A stretch of DNA of 64,000 bases, taken from the NCBI RefSeq assembly GCF_002865645.1, contig NW_020194544.1, forward strand, positions 62,001 through 126,000, in the 5' to 3' direction. The notes beneath the pieces were generated by a model that saw only the letters and a program-made list of their open reading frames with translations, was not told the origin of the DNA and did no database searches. Both the position numbers and the translations under genes were made by a program. This DNA comes from Hyaloscypha bicolor E (taxonomy: Eukaryota; Ascomycota; Leotiomycetes; Helotiales; Hyaloscyphaceae). Of this stretch, positions 34,879 to 47,052 are shown one piece after another. Every line of letters begins with the position of its first letter. Positions within the stretch are counted from its first letter, which is position 1.

Positions 34879-36310
34879 ATGGGTGGGATTGGCGCGGTCA
34901 CAGAGCCGCTTGTGGTTATCGCATTGCTTGTTGGCGGCACGTGGATTAATCGTGATTTCAATCCTGGCAGAAGAAGGAGGCCAAGAGACATCAGAAGGGT
35001 TTCCGATAATGCGAGGGTGCATGGAGAGACTGCGGCATTGATGGAGGATGATGTTGAATCCAGGTCTGCAAGCCCGAGTTTACTTGGAGGCCAGGAACCA
35101 AAGTGGAGGACAAGAACTCTTGAGGTGTGGGGAATGAGGAAAGAGGCTGTGACGCCGAATACGAGGAGATTCAAGGGGTATTTTTTGAGTCGGCTATTGG
35201 AGAGATTCCCGTTTTTGGTGGAGTGTTGGTATTGGGCTTTGATTTATTGGGTGAGTTGTGCAGACCGGCATTATGGGATTCGCTGACAGCCAAAGGTATA
35301 TCAATTAGGCCGCGCAGCAACAGCAGTTTGGATCGTCGAAGGCACCATCCATGCCGCCCGAAACCACGCCCTAAAAGTCATCGCTATGGAGGAGAGGCTA
35401 CGCATATTCTGGGAGCTGGATATTCAACGGTTCTTCATGCAGGATCATTTCGCAATGACTTGGATCAATCGGACCTACTCCTTTATCCATATTCCCGGCT
35501 CGATCGCTTTCCTGGTTTGGCTTTTCTACTATACCAATACGCGGAATCGGATAGATGACAGTCAGAACTGCAAGAATCGTGGGGAGGCGAAAGGGTCTCC
35601 TGCTGGCCCGAGACTGTACGAATCTCGGCGACGGACAATGGCGTTCTGCAATTTGCTTGCGTTCATCATATTCACCGTCTGGCCATGCATGCCTCCACGA
35701 CTCTTGACCGCCGATACCTCCCAGGGGAAAAGCGGACAATTGGCAAGAAGCTATGGGTACGTTTTCCCACCAAAACCTGGGGTTACTTCTAACATGGCAC
35801 AGCTTCGTCGATACAGTTCACGGACCAGGAGGTGAAGGCTCCATCTGGACCGACAACCGATTCACCAACAAATTCGCTGCGATGCCCTCTCTACACTTCG
35901 GTTACTCCCTTCTAACCGGACTCACTATCGCAGCGATTCCTCTAAACTCGGCACATCCATCCACCACACAGTTCGTACTCCCTTTCTTCAATCAATCGCA
36001 CCCCAAACTCGCACCCAAGATCACAATGCCTTCGTGGAGACGGATGACCTGTCTGTTAGTCGGATTCTTATACCCAACAATTATCCTTGTCGCAATTATT
36101 GCCACGGCAAATCACTTCATCCTTGACGCTGTAGCTGGTAGCATTGTATGCGGCGTTGCATGGTGGGGCAACGACGTCCTCCTCAACCTGCTTGCTTTGG
36201 AAGACTGGTTCTTGTGGGTAGTGCGGATCCACAAACCGGAAACTGAGGTTATTGATGTCGAAGAAGAAGATCAACGTGGTACCTGGACCAAGGGAGTTTT
36301 GAGAAACTGA
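34879..36310 (+). CDS. PAP2-superfamily integral membrane protein (inositolphosphotransferase/IPC synthase-like)
   Basis: Three exons (34879-35250, 35296-35756, 35803-36310) give 446 residues. The first intron is only 45 nt if it ends at AAAG before GTATATC; an alternative acceptor six bases upstream keeps the frame. Several hydrophobic segments are visible (LVVIALLVGG, SFIHIPGSIAFLVWLFYY, FCNLLAFIIFTVW, LVGFLYPTIILVAIIAT). The signature residues are PSLHFGYS and ANHFILDAVAG, the second and third phosphatase blocks with His and the His/Asp pair used for phospho-group transfer. Family knowledge: fungal proteins of this layout include inositol phosphorylceramide synthase-like and uncharacterised PAP2 proteins, acting in Golgi or ER membranes. 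It differs from a canonical Aur1 in its Arg-rich N-terminal cytosolic stretch, so the exact substrate is open. Confidence 0.85.
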
Positions 36311-37094
36311 GCTGTAGCGGATGATACTAAGTTGTTACTCACTCGTAGGGCGGAATTTTGGAATGCATGGAGCCAAAGGAGCAGCTTTCCCCCAGCGGCG
36401 TGTTGGCACAATCAGCCTTAGCGTAAGGTATACACACGGCATTGAATGACAGCGACATCGAGATATCAGATCGGGACCCGCCGAACACCGTCTTTCATTT
36501 TCTGCAGGTTGATGACATCGCTCGCAAAGATTCTGCACTGCTACGTCCCGTGATCGGTGTGAGACTTTCTCCGGATGACTACTTCCGGCAAAAGTTGCCT
36601 CCTAAGAAATTCACCCAACATACCAAGTGGTAGACTGTACCACCCGGCACCTTACCGTTGCTTTTAAATTTTGCTTGAAGGGTAAAGCAAACTCTATCCC
36701 TCACGCAGTCAGCATGGCATATGCGGTGCAAGTGTCACCCCGGATTCTTATTTCAAAATTCGGAACCGACTCTTCGTGTACTGCCCCGAACCCCCTGTCA
36801 AATCTCAGGTCGCGGTCTGAATCATAGCCTCTGAATGGCTCTGAATGGCGAATGTCAGACATGAGCGCGGAAACGGTGCCGACTTCCGATGTCGCCCCAC
36901 CCTCAATAACCTTTACTAAGACCAAAGGGTCCAGGGCGTCATTATATTCTCTCAAGGCCGAATGCGCGAGGGCGAGAGGGGGGCACGTCTTTCCTTCAGC
37001 TGAGAGAAGGTTTGCAGGATGGCTTTGAAGTTTGGAAGAAGAAAAGAGGTGACACAGTGACGAGAGACGAGACGAGAGACGAGACGAGATCAAG
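36311..37094. other. Intergenic, promoter of MFS exporter
   Basis: About 780 bp. Bases 37,058-37,090 contain a short GACGAGA-type tandem repeat just before the MFS start codon, probably in its 5' UTR. No other gene is supported. Confidence 0.5.
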
Positions 37095-39057
37095 ATGCAC
37101 GAGAAACGAAGCGAAGCGGAGGCTGAAGCGCCAGCCGAGGCGGGTGCTCGCGCAGACAGAACAACACTCGAAAGCCAAATCGACGAGAAACACCAACGCG
37201 ACGACCTCGACATCGACATCGACGCCTCGAAAGACAAGAACATCCCCACCGACTCCTCTTCCGCAAGTATCGAAGCAGCAGAATCCTCTTCCAAAATCGA
37301 AAATGCTGCTCCTACACCCCCGCCTCCCAAGGATGGCGCAGACTCGAATCCAGAGGCGTCGCGCACAAAGCTCGAGACAACAATCATCATGCTCTCCCTC
37401 TGCGCCTCCGTCTTCCTCGCCGCGCTCGACACGACCATAATAACTACCGCTTTGCCCACGATATCAGAATACTTCCACTCCAACGCCGGCTACACCTGGA
37501 TCGGCTCTGCCTATCTGCTCGCGAACGCAGCGAGTACACCATCATGGGGCAAGTTCTCCGACATCTGGGGACGAAAGCCCATCCTGCTCGTCGCCGCCGC
37601 TATTTTCTTCGTCGGGAGTCTGCTAGCAGGAGTTAGCGTGAGCATCGGGATGTTAATTGCTGCGCGAGCTATTCAAGGCGTCGGCGGAGGAGGCCTGATT
37701 ATATTGGTCAATATTTGTATTAGTGATTTGTTCAGTATGCGGAATCGGGGCACCTACTTTGGGGTTATTGGGATGGTGTGGGCGTTTGCGAGTGCGGTGG
37801 GTCCGATACTTGGAGGCGTGTTTACAGAGAAGGTGTCTTGGAGGTGGTGTTTTTATATCAACTGTAAGCTGCTTCCCCCATTTCTGTCTTGCTCCCCCTC
37901 CTACCTCAAAATCTTTAGCTGACAAGGTTGTAGTGCCAATCACAGGAACCGTATTCATCCTCCTCTTCTTCTTCCTGCACCTCCACAATCCCAAAACGCC
38001 AGTCTGGGAAGGCCTCAAAGCCGTCGACTGGGCCGGCTCCCTGACTATCGTCGGCGGCACCCTAATGCTCCTCCTCGGCCTCGAATTCGGTGGTGTTACC
38101 TACCCTTGGGCCTCCGCAAAAGTCATCTGCTTGATCGTTTTCGGCCTCTTCGTCGCCAGCCTCTTCATTCTCAACGAGTGGAAGCTTGCCCGCTATCCCG
38201 TGATGCCATTGCGGCTTTTCAAAACCCTATCGAATATTGCGTCGTTAGGAGTCACGTTCTGCCACGGCTACGTCTTCATAGCAGGGACATACTACCTACC
38301 CCTCTACTTTCAAGCCGTGCTAGGCGCCACTCCCTTATTATCCGGTGTCTACCTATTACCCCTCGTGCTCTCGCTATCTTTCGTGAGCGGCGCCACAGGC
38401 GTCTGGATCAAGAAAACTGGAAAATACCTGCCCGCAATTTGGTTCGGGATGGCGGTCCTCACGCTGGGCACAGGCTTATACATCGATATGGACGCGAGAA
38501 AGGCGTGGACGAAAATAATAATTTTCCAGATTATTGCTGGCATTGGCGTGGGGCCTAACTTCCAATCGCCTCTCCTTGCTCTGCAAACAGGCGTTGCGCA
38601 GAGGGATATCGCGACTGCGACGGCGACGTTTGGGTTCGTGAGGAACTTGAGTACGAGTATTAGTGTGGTTATTGGTGGCGTGGTGTTCCAAAACGAAATG
38701 CAGAAGCGCTACCCGTCTCTCGTTTCCTCCTTGGGGCTGGAAACAGCGAATATGCTGTCCGGCGGCTCGGCAGGCGCATCAGTGGGGATTGTCAAGGCAC
38801 TCCCCGAGGCACAGAGGGCGGTGGCGAGGGAAGCCTTCGCGGGCAGTTTGCGGACGATGTGGATTATGTATGTTGCGTTCAGTGCGCTGGGGTTGGTGAT
38901 TAGTTTGGGGATTGGGAGTACGAAGTTGAGTAAGGAGCATGAGGTTACGAGGACGGGGTTGGTGGAGGAGGAGAAGAAGAGGAGGGAGAACAAGGAGTTG
39001 AAGATGGCGACGAAGAGGGAGAGGAATGGGGAGGTTGTTCCGAAGGAAGAAGTTTGA
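37095..39057 (+). CDS. MFS multidrug/toxin exporter, DHA2 (14-TM) family
   Basis: Two exons (37095-37863, 37934-39057) with a 70-nt intron containing GCTGAC give 630 residues. Splicing restores the block WRWCFYINLPITGTVF across the junction. After an acidic, low-complexity cytosolic N-terminus (about 90 residues) come about 14 membrane segments. The LDTTIITTALPTIS motif of DHA2 proteins sits in the first, and motif A appears as GKFSDIWGRKP. The motif-C-like AVGPILGGVF lies in the fifth. Family knowledge: proton antiporters of this class expel drugs, toxins or secondary metabolites through the plasma membrane. The highly charged C-terminus (about 40 residues, rich in Lys/Glu) is cytosolic. The gene is intact and follows the PAP2-type gene in the same direction. 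Substrate unknown. Confidence 0.93.
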
Positions 39058-39566
39058 TGTGGTTGGGAACGGTGATGTATGATTGCATTTTGGCATTTTC
39101 GGGAGTTTTGGGAAGGGGATGAGATATCAAATCTGCATCAGCACAGCACAGCACAGCACAAGCATACCATTGGGTTGCATTTCACATTATACGATACGAG
39201 GCGTTCGGAGAAAAATTAGACATTATTGTATCCTGATTCTAATACTCGTACATTCATTCATCTCTTCTACGTCATGAACTGGCCAAAGCAGCCGTACATC
39301 GTCCTTCCATTTGTTCCAGCTTTCATCCCCTATCGTACTTCGTAATGTACATGCATCCAGTGCCCCAGCACGGCACCAGGGAATTTTCAACCAAACTTCT
39401 CCTCTTCATGTCGTTTGTGGGAGAATTCCCCGAACAGACGAACCGTTCGTAATGGCGTTCCTAGCGCCATGTCGTCTTCGCGTTCCATAATTTCTGGGTA
39501 TATCCATCTCTTCATATCCTCATTCCCTACTCCTCCATTCTGGTATAATGTTGTCTCGTCCTTCGA
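39058..39566. other. Convergent intergenic region
   Basis: About 500 bp between the MFS stop and the coiled-coil gene stop. Contains a short AGCAC-type pentanucleotide repeat at about 39,139-39,160 (likely 3' UTR). No ORF of note. Confidence 0.5.
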
Positions 39567-40399
39567 TCAAGCCCCATTCGTCTTCCCATTCCCATTCAAT
39601 CCCGTCCCCGTCCGATCTACCGGCGTTATGAAGGGTGTCTGTCTATCACGGCCCGGCTTAGCAGGCATAGCGATCACCTTCGCAAAGGCCTCTGCAGATG
39701 CTTCGTGATCGCGAATTCGTCGTTCATGGTCTCGAACCCGGTCTTGGTGCCTTCGGACTTCTTGTTCAAAGAGTCAGCATTCCAATTCTCAGGTCCCTCA
39801 TAGTTCTTCGATTCATCTCAGAGGAAAAAGAGGGAAGGGGAGATGCTCGCAAGCTCGCACTACGTACCTTCTTGATGTATCCTCACCTCCTCCGCATGCT
39901 TTAACGCCTCCGCCTCATAATACTGCCTCATCTCATACTCCTCCTGCGCAATTCTCTCCTGTTCCGCGGCCATCCTGGCCTGCTCCTCCAGCATCCGTTC
40001 CCTCTCCTCATTCATCGCATCTTGTTCTCTCGCCCTTTCGTCCGCCTGCCGTTCATACTCCAGCATCTGCGCCGTGCGCGTGCCGCGCGGTGGCGTCGCC
40101 ATCTTTGCAAAGTAATTACTTATCGCAAATCCCGAGCTGGAGCCAAAGGTCGTGAGGCCGCCGCCTCGAGTCTGCGACGAAGATTGGGATAGGGAAGGAG
40201 CCTTGGTTTGCGAGGAGGAGGGGTAGCCCGACCGCCCGCGGCGATCCTCGACCGGCGGAGGGGAGGATGAGGAGCTGCTGTACGAAGTCCGCTTGGTGGA
40301 TTGGCTGGGTGAGCGGGTGGTTGTGGATGTGCTGGAGGTGTCGATGGAGCCGGGCTTGCTGCGGAATACTTGCTCGAGCGGGATTCGTGACAAGGACAT
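39567..40399 (-). CDS. Ser-rich protein with charged coiled coil
   Basis: Two exons (40399-39868 and 39760-39567) and a 107-nt intron give 241 residues. A choice of two AAG acceptors three bases apart changes one residue only. The first ~75 residues are Ser/Thr/Pro-rich and probably disordered. A Glu/Arg/Gln-rich helix follows (QMLEYERQADERAREQDAM, ERMLEEQARMAAEQERIA), continuing across the splice as VRRHQDRVRDHERRIRDHE. That continuity of heptad-like charge supports the intron. The C-terminus is Gly/Asn/Thr-rich. No enzyme domain, signal peptide or membrane helix is seen. I do not recognise the family. It may be a structural or scaffold protein, but no function can be stated. Confidence 0.72.
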
Positions 40400-42337
40400 G
40401 AAGAGTGAGCCCGCTCTCTGGTCTTTATATTCTGTGGAGAGGAGAAAATAAAAAAGGGGTGGGTAAAGCCACTAGAGAAGTAATACGACCACCCGTTCGT
40501 GCATCTTGCACTGGCACTGGCTCGATGTGATGGGTCTTGCAGGTGAAGTCCAAGAGACAGATGTTCAGAGGGGGTCCACATGTGCACAATGTCTCGGCGG
40601 CCCAAACCCTTATGGGAAGGAAGTGTCTGGTGCAGAGGATGGCGCGCGCTGATGTCTGCTCAACTCGAGCGTGTGATCGCCACAGGGATAACCATCCCAT
40701 CACCCAAGGACGGGGATGCAGCAGAGCTGCTGTGTGGGTGGAGACGTCAGGGCGTGTTACAATGCGTGCGTCACGTTTCTGGAGCTCCGAACGCGTGCTG
40801 CAGCTGCAAACCCCTTGTTGCCACCATGACCCAGGAGCAGCTGCTTGAGTGGTTTTCCAGACGCGATGGCCTCCTTTGAGAGAATATCAGAGTTTGTGGC
40901 TCGCGTGGCATTTCCGCGGGAATGGATATGGTTGAAGATGAAGAAGGGTTTGCTGATAACCGACGAACCCAAAATCACGTTTCAGCCTCAGGGTTTCAGC
41001 CTCGTGGTAATCGGTTGAGTGAACAACCCAGATCTGCCTACCTGTAAAAATCCGGGATTTTTTTTAAAGCCTTCAGGGCGGCAAACTGCCACCATTGGAT
41101 GCGCTTCTGCAGAGAAACCATTTATGGGACAATTTGAAGCGTCGATCAATTTGAAACGTCGAAGCGGGTTTTTGCCCCTGAGCCAAATCGGGGCCTGCCC
41201 TTCAATTCCACTGCCGAGCACGTGACGTCTCCTTTTCCTCCTCATTCAATCGAAATCCCAATACCGTTCGAATGTTCTTCCGCAGATTTAGGATTCTAGA
41301 GGGATTTGGAAGTTACAGCATTACGTGGTAAGCCCTTTCGCGAAATAATCTCCTCACTCCACCTTCGTACAGGCAAAGTCTCGAATCGTGTACCACCTCA
41401 ACCTCCTTGGTAATCTTTCGGTTCAGAGATCTTTCCCTTGGCACAGAGACGAGACCATTCTCAGGGTACATCGTCGGTTTCATTATTTTGACAGGTTTAC
41501 CTTTTTTCTTTTCTTTCTTTCTTTCTTTCTTTCTTTCTTTTTGGACTTTTGGGGAGTTTCATGCGGTAGTTCGCGGATTGTTGCATCGACGTGGATTATT
41601 GCTTGAATTTGAGAAGCCGAGGTGCTTTGCAAATTACTTGTTATCTGCTCTCTTATAAACTTGTAATTTGCTACGTAGTATTAGAAGCTAATTTAGGCGT
41701 GGATGCCACCGCTCCTTTTCCATGGGCCAATTCCCTTTCACTCTTCAGTGGCTCGGGTCATGTGACGTGGCAACGGACCCGGTACACCCCTGTAGTCCAG
41801 GAAACTCTTTATGGCAAAGCTATTGTCCAGATATCCTTACCTATTCTTAAAACCACTCCAAAAAACAATCCCTGTGTGTTTCGACTGAATCAAATACGCT
41901 TTGCGAGGATGAAATTCAATTTTTCATATCTCCAGCCGCCGAGATTTTGGAAAAGGGGTAGCGAAGCGAGCAACCCTCCGCTGGCGTCTCCGCTTTAGGT
42001 GTTCACCTCATAAACGTATCAGGGGGGAAGGAATTGATAAATATGCCAAAAGGTGGGTTATCCAAATCGCTTGCACTACTCCTGTTTTTGGTTGTCGTAA
42101 AGGCTTTGGATCGAAAAGGTTACGGCATCGGGGGGCATTTCATGATTGACCCCAACAACCGTGATTTGGAGTCTGTAGTCAATACTATATACAAGCCAGG
42201 CATTGTTTAAATTTTGTTTTCTTTGCAGCATGCCTTTGAAATTTGCTATTTTATAATTCCCAACTTCAAACTGCACACCCATTCGCATCCAGTTACCACC
42301 CTCATCACGAACCACATAACCATTAAATCTAACAGAC
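40400..42337. other. Long intergenic region, no supported gene
   Basis: About 1.9 kb. Numerous short overlapping ORFs on both strands lack recognisable domains. A CTTT tetranucleotide run lies at about 41,508-41,541, and CACGTGAC at 41,219-41,226. A 90-codon minus-strand frame at 42,076-42,348 overlaps the DnaJ remnant start and shows nothing recognisable. Confidence 0.5.
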
Positions 42338-42602
42338 ATGTCTTCCACAAATGATCACTACCAATTCCACGGTCTCACAAGAGACTGTACAGAAGCCGGT
42401 ATTACAACGGTGTCTAGAAGGATGTGCCTCACTAATCATCCTGACAAGAACCCCGGATGTAAGGAGTCAGAAGAGAAAACTAAAGAAAGACAGTCTCCCC
42501 AAAAGCCTCACTCCAACTGGGAGAAGTTGACAGAAATAGAGGGTAAAGCCTACGAGATCCTGTAAGATCCAAAAAAGTGGGGAGCATACGACGCCCAGTT
42601 TT
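42338..42602 (+). pseudogene. DnaJ (J-domain) protein remnant
   Basis: The frame from 42,338 contains GLTRDCTEAGITTVSRRM and the diagnostic NHPDKNPGCKESEE with an intact HPD tripeptide, which in J-domain proteins stimulates Hsp70 ATPase. It continues to GKAYEIL, then a TAA at 42,563-42,565, and directly after it the same frame reads DPKKWGAYDAQFS, the expected end of the J domain. The stop therefore interrupts the domain. Several helix residues also deviate from the family (for example TTVSRRM for a K-A-Y-R-R-L type helix). A GTAAGA donor overlaps the stop, but splicing there would remove the conserved end. A degraded copy is the simplest reading. Confidence 0.62.
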
Positions 42603-44417
42603 CTCTGTGTCGACCACGACTAAGTCCGACCTAGTACAATGCCCATTCCCAGGCATCTGAACCACGCCACTTCTGGGAGTACATGTTTGGCGCCGCCTCA
42701 CGGAAGTTTCAGTAACTTTCCTCGCCCATTTGCGGTCATGATTCCTACTAGCCGAACATCTTTACACCCACGGCGACGACGCGGTGCAAGGCATGCATAT
42801 GCATTCTACCAGCAAGAACCCATAAGTAGAAAACCCTACATCTCTACATATTCCGAGTCCGGCAGCCGATCTGGTTGCAGAGCTCCGCTTGGATTCGTTC
42901 GCACGAGCAAGCATAGTCGATGGTCGGACCTAGCCGAGCAGCGCTTGTTGGCACCCAAGAAAGTTGCGTCGAGTTAATTACTATGTGAAGGCGAGCTTGC
43001 TATGACGAGCCTTGTCCTAGTCAAATCCCTTCGTCTTGCCAATTCGTCAGATATTTCACTTGTTCGATTTCTGCATAGGGAAAAGGTGCTGGCTGCTGTG
43101 GCGGGGCCGCAGCTTCAGCCGTGTAGCTTCGTCACTGTCATGACTGGGCATCTTGTGATGGAAGATCGAGAATGAAGGCATTGTGAGGACTTGACTAGGT
43201 TAGCGTTCAGCATGAATCGATTAGTTCCGACTAAGTGCAAAGCGGGTCGTAGTGCCATGTTGCTTATCCCTGTGGTGTAAAGGTTATGTGAAGATTATTA
43301 AGTTATATAAAGCGATAAAAATGGAGGAGTAATGTGCACATCTTCTCCCTTTGCTTTCCGTAACCCCGGCCACGTGGAAGCACATTCTCGCCTCAAATTC
43401 AACTTCTAAGCATTCCCGAGTGCATCTTACTTTGCTCCCAACTTATAGCTTTCCAGAACGCGTCTCAAATCATCCCAGATGGCTGTTGGATGAAGAGAAA
43501 ATGCAATGGAAGGCGCAGGCTTGCCATTTGGGTGGCAAGTGAGCTGCATGAACCTGCCAGTGTGATTTGAGAGGGACAATAGCTTCTGTCCATCTTTATG
43601 GCGATTAAATTGGTGAAAATGTTTGTCGTCGTGCAATTGCGGGTATTAGGGAAGACGAGACTCGCAAAGTGATCGACGCATCGCGACACCTTTCAGTGGG
43701 CCAACTCTTCTGCTATGTAGCCCCTCTAGCGCATAGGGCGACCCGTAGTTGATTGGTGATGAGAGGTTGCCAAGCATGTTCTGTCCGGTGTTCTGGTGTC
43801 AAAGGTTCGATAGGTACTAAGCGACTTGGCTTGTGGGTAGCGTGTGTTAAGATATATGGGCTGATACCTCATACATTCCCAAAGGATATTAAGGTAATAT
43901 CCAGAATACAACGCATATTTAACTCACGACGGGGAATGGAAGAAGTTCCTTGCCGTAGAAATCTCCTTGACGTTTTATGTCCTTAATTATCGTAGCGGAG
44001 TTTTCTGTTTTGAAGGGATTTTACACTCTGGCTTGGATTATACATATTAATCAATAGAGCCTTCCGCATCCACTTGAATTGATTATTACATGTATATTAC
44101 TTCCATTAACTATATTCACCTAGAATTCTAATTTTTGGGATTGGCTTTGACCTCCTGGTATTATATAACACTTGGTTGCCGCGTGAACAACAAGGCCTTC
44201 CATTCCCAATCTTGATAGCGGAATGTAGTCGATAATAATATCGTGCTTCTCTTCCGTCTTCTACTATTGTTTGTTTAGATAATCACTTTAAGTTTGCTGC
44301 CCGTATAATGGATGAAGAACTTTCGGTGAAGCCTTTATAGCAGATATTCCATCCCCTTCACATATCTACCTTTATTTAATTATTCCTTTTTGTTGTTTAC
44401 TAATCCCCTTATTTATT
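42603..44417. other. Long intergenic region, no supported gene
   Basis: About 1.8 kb. Possible further DnaJ-gene debris up to about 42,715 (a coding-like HFWEYMFGAASRKF trace). Otherwise only short ORFs. The final 300 bp are AT-rich and probably the promoter of the collagen-like gene. Confidence 0.45.
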
Positions 44418-45931
44418 ATGCGGTTCCCAGAATTCTCATCAGCCCTTGCCCTCTCACTTTTATCGGAACCTATTGCCAATGGCCCTCCTTGCCCTTCTAC
44501 ACATGGCCAGGGTTATGTTGCTATCAGTGATATATCCATATCTATAACTACATCCGTATCTATTAAACCTTCTGTTCCGTAAGTTTACCTCGCTTCCATA
44601 CAACTCAATTCACAATTCCATTTTCTCACAGCACGCGCCATTAGATCTCTACCCGTTCTAATCCTGAACGTCACCCAGCAGCAAGCCCAGCAGCAGTTCA
44701 TACTTGAAATTGGGTTCTCCGGTTCGAGATCTGTTAGATTCGGGCAGCCTCCATCGTATGTCTTTTCACAGGGCACATCAACAACTTGTCAGTTCGCCAC
44801 TGCCTTTATCCTTGTCGACAACCAGCTATATGCAGATAGACAACTAGTTTCAACGAGTGCAGGCACGCTATTTCAGCCGTTTGTCACGAGTTCATCTAGC
44901 GGTGGCATTAATGATGGGTTTCACCTGGTCAACGGTGTCTTGCAATGGAGTAATCCAAGATTCGCTGCCAGCTCTGCCACCTTTTGTCTATCAACTTCCA
45001 ACATCGTTTTCGCTGCTTATAATCCTTCTGCCACACCTAGTAGTTGTATTCCAATTACTCTGACCCAAGTACCTTGTAAGTTTGGACATCCTTTAGATTT
45101 GTATTTTGCACACTGAAATGAATCTTAGATACCCAATGCTTTCGGACCATTTCTGTATTTATCCCATTAGCTCCTCTAGGTCCTCAGGGTCCGCAAGAAA
45201 CGACAATTATAAATGGTGCGACGGGTGTAGCAGGCGCTATAGGTCCAACAGGGGCAGCAGGTGCTTCAGGTGTTATAGGTCCGACAGGTGCAGCAGGTCC
45301 GAAAGGCGCAACAGGTGAAATAGGTCCTACAGGCGCAGTAGGTCCGACAGGTGCAGCGGGTGCAACGGGTGCTATAGGTCCTACGGGTGCTACAGGTGCT
45401 ACAGGTGCTACAGGTGCTACAGGTGCTACAGGTGCTGCAGGTGCTGCAGGTGCTATAGGTCCTACGGGTGCTACAGGTGCAGCAGGTCCGACAGGCGCAG
45501 TAGGTCCGACAGGTGCAACAGGTGCTACCGGCGCCACAGGCGCCACAGGCCCCTCAGGTGGCAATGAAACATCCGCAGGCTACGCTGTAAATTACGAATA
45601 TCTAGGCTGCTACGTCGCCAATCCGGACGGAAATTTTGGGCTTGCCCCCCTCTCGGCTCAAAACATCCTCACCACGTCAGTCGACGACTGCGTATTCTTT
45701 TGTGCGGGCCAGGCTGGTGGAAGCCTTTACTTGACACTTGGTACAACTAGGGCTGGAGCCTCTATCTGCTCGTGCGGCAATACTCTTACCTCTCAAAACT
45801 TTCAGTCCATAGGAGCAAATTTTCAATGTAACTCTCCTTGCCGACTGTCGGTGACTCCGAAGGTCGGGGTGGATTACTGTGGCGGATATTTTGGCGAAGA
45901 TCCGTTGGTCTCTGTTTTTGGGGCAATTTGA
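44418..45931 (+). CDS. Secreted collagen-like protein with C-terminal WSC domain
   Basis: Three exons (44418-44578, 44645-45075, 45171-45931) give 450 residues. Intron 1 uses the second AG (TTAG at 44644), because the first leads to a stop. A signal-peptide-like N-terminus ([20 protein letters not shown]) is followed by a region of about 170 residues without known domain ([11 protein letters not shown] and SNPRFAAS blocks, few Cys). Then come 38 consecutive Gly-X-Y triplets (45215-45556), mostly GAT, GPT and GAA. Last is a Cys-rich WSC domain (about 45,580-45,928: [40 protein letters not shown]). Family knowledge: WSC domains bind carbohydrate and occur in wall sensors and secreted enzymes; Gly-X-Y runs can form triple helices. 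No transmembrane or GPI tail is seen, so it is likely extracellular. The triplets resemble bacterial spore-coat collagen-like repeats. Confidence 0.88.
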
Positions 45932-47015
45932 GGTTGGCTTTTAGGAGAGGGAAATGAGCTAAACTTCAATCTTCTCCCTGATATGAGCGCTGTTTAGTGT
46001 GCTATTTCCGGCAGGGTTGCGGATATAACGGCACAAATAAAGCGCAATCCTCTTTTTTTCTTTTTTAGCCAAAAGTTCAGGCAATGATAGTCTTGTTCGG
46101 AGAAGGTATAGGGAATATGCTTTCTGCATTCTGTTAGTAACCCGGATTATTGGTTACTGCCGATCTGCTGCACACGCCGCATTGAAGATACAGAAGACAC
46201 ATGGGCTGATAGACGGTAGGGCTGAGAGTGGGCAGGATTCGAAGTTTCTAAAGGTCATTATCCCTAGTAATCGCAATTATATTAGAAGTTGACGGCTGGC
46301 TGCGGCAAGGGACTAATAGCTGGCGGGAGTTTCAAAGTATTACTTAAGGAATATTAATAAATTATACCAGTAGCTTAGCAGCTAGACCACTTGGGATCAG
46401 CTATTATTTTGTGAGGCTACTAAAGACATTTCGTCCCTTTTCTGGATTTGGGGGACATAATTGGGCAAATGGAGAGAGGATGGGTTACTATCGACTCGTG
46501 CTTCAGAGATTTCCGATAATGTGAATAAGGCAAAGCTGAGATACTGAGAAATAATGATTGAGTACAAGCTCGGAATGATCCGTCAGTGCCGTAAAGTGCC
46601 CCAGTTAGAGGATTGATTATATGAGTAGGATGACAAGAACTAAGATATGTTATATATCATATAATAGTGTGCCCCTGCCAACCCATGTAACCCCCCTGTT
46701 CTGCTCGCGTAGCATTCCTAAAACATGGGTATACGCCCAGAGCAGTGATTTTTGATCTCAACTCTGATTAGAATACATATAAGCACCCTTTCAGGGCAGC
46801 CCTGGAAGGGTGGTTATGCGGTTGAGAATTTGATTCCCTTCTAGCCCCTGTCCCCCACACGTAGCAAGCTAATTTTTATAATTTTATAATAAAGTAAGGC
46901 TTTCTTTTTCGGCTATTCTTTAGCCCCCGGCACGCGCACAAAAGGTAGGCAAGAAGCACGTCCCTCTCTTGTAATCTCTTAAGAAGTATATCCTCAAAGC
47001 ACGTGAAAACGCTCC

Positions 47016-47052
47016 GCACGCCGTCGCGCGCCGAAGGCGCGTAACGGCGTGC
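47016..47052. other. GC-rich hairpin, candidate Helitron-type 3' end
   Basis: Arms GCACGCCGTCGCGCGCC and GGCGCGTAACGGCGTGC pair over 17 positions with two mismatches and a GAA loop. CTAG follows five bases later (CCCTAGCC). A stable hairpin shortly before CTRR is the classical Helitron 3' terminus. No matching 5' end or Rep/helicase gene was found, so this is a suggestion only. Confidence 0.35.

Noticed and set aside
36701..37483. 260-codon minus-strand frame
   Set aside because: Lies antisense to the start of the MFS exporter; Ser-rich translation reflects the complement of its low-complexity N-terminus.
42076..42348. 90-codon minus-strand frame overlapping the DnaJ remnant start
   Set aside because: No recognisable motif, no signal peptide, and no splice-supported extension; not enough to call a gene.
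45184..45564. 126-codon minus-strand frame full of Ala-Pro-Val repeats
   Set aside because: It is the exact antisense of the Gly-X-Y coding repeat; the plus-strand model has a signal peptide, introns and a WSC domain.
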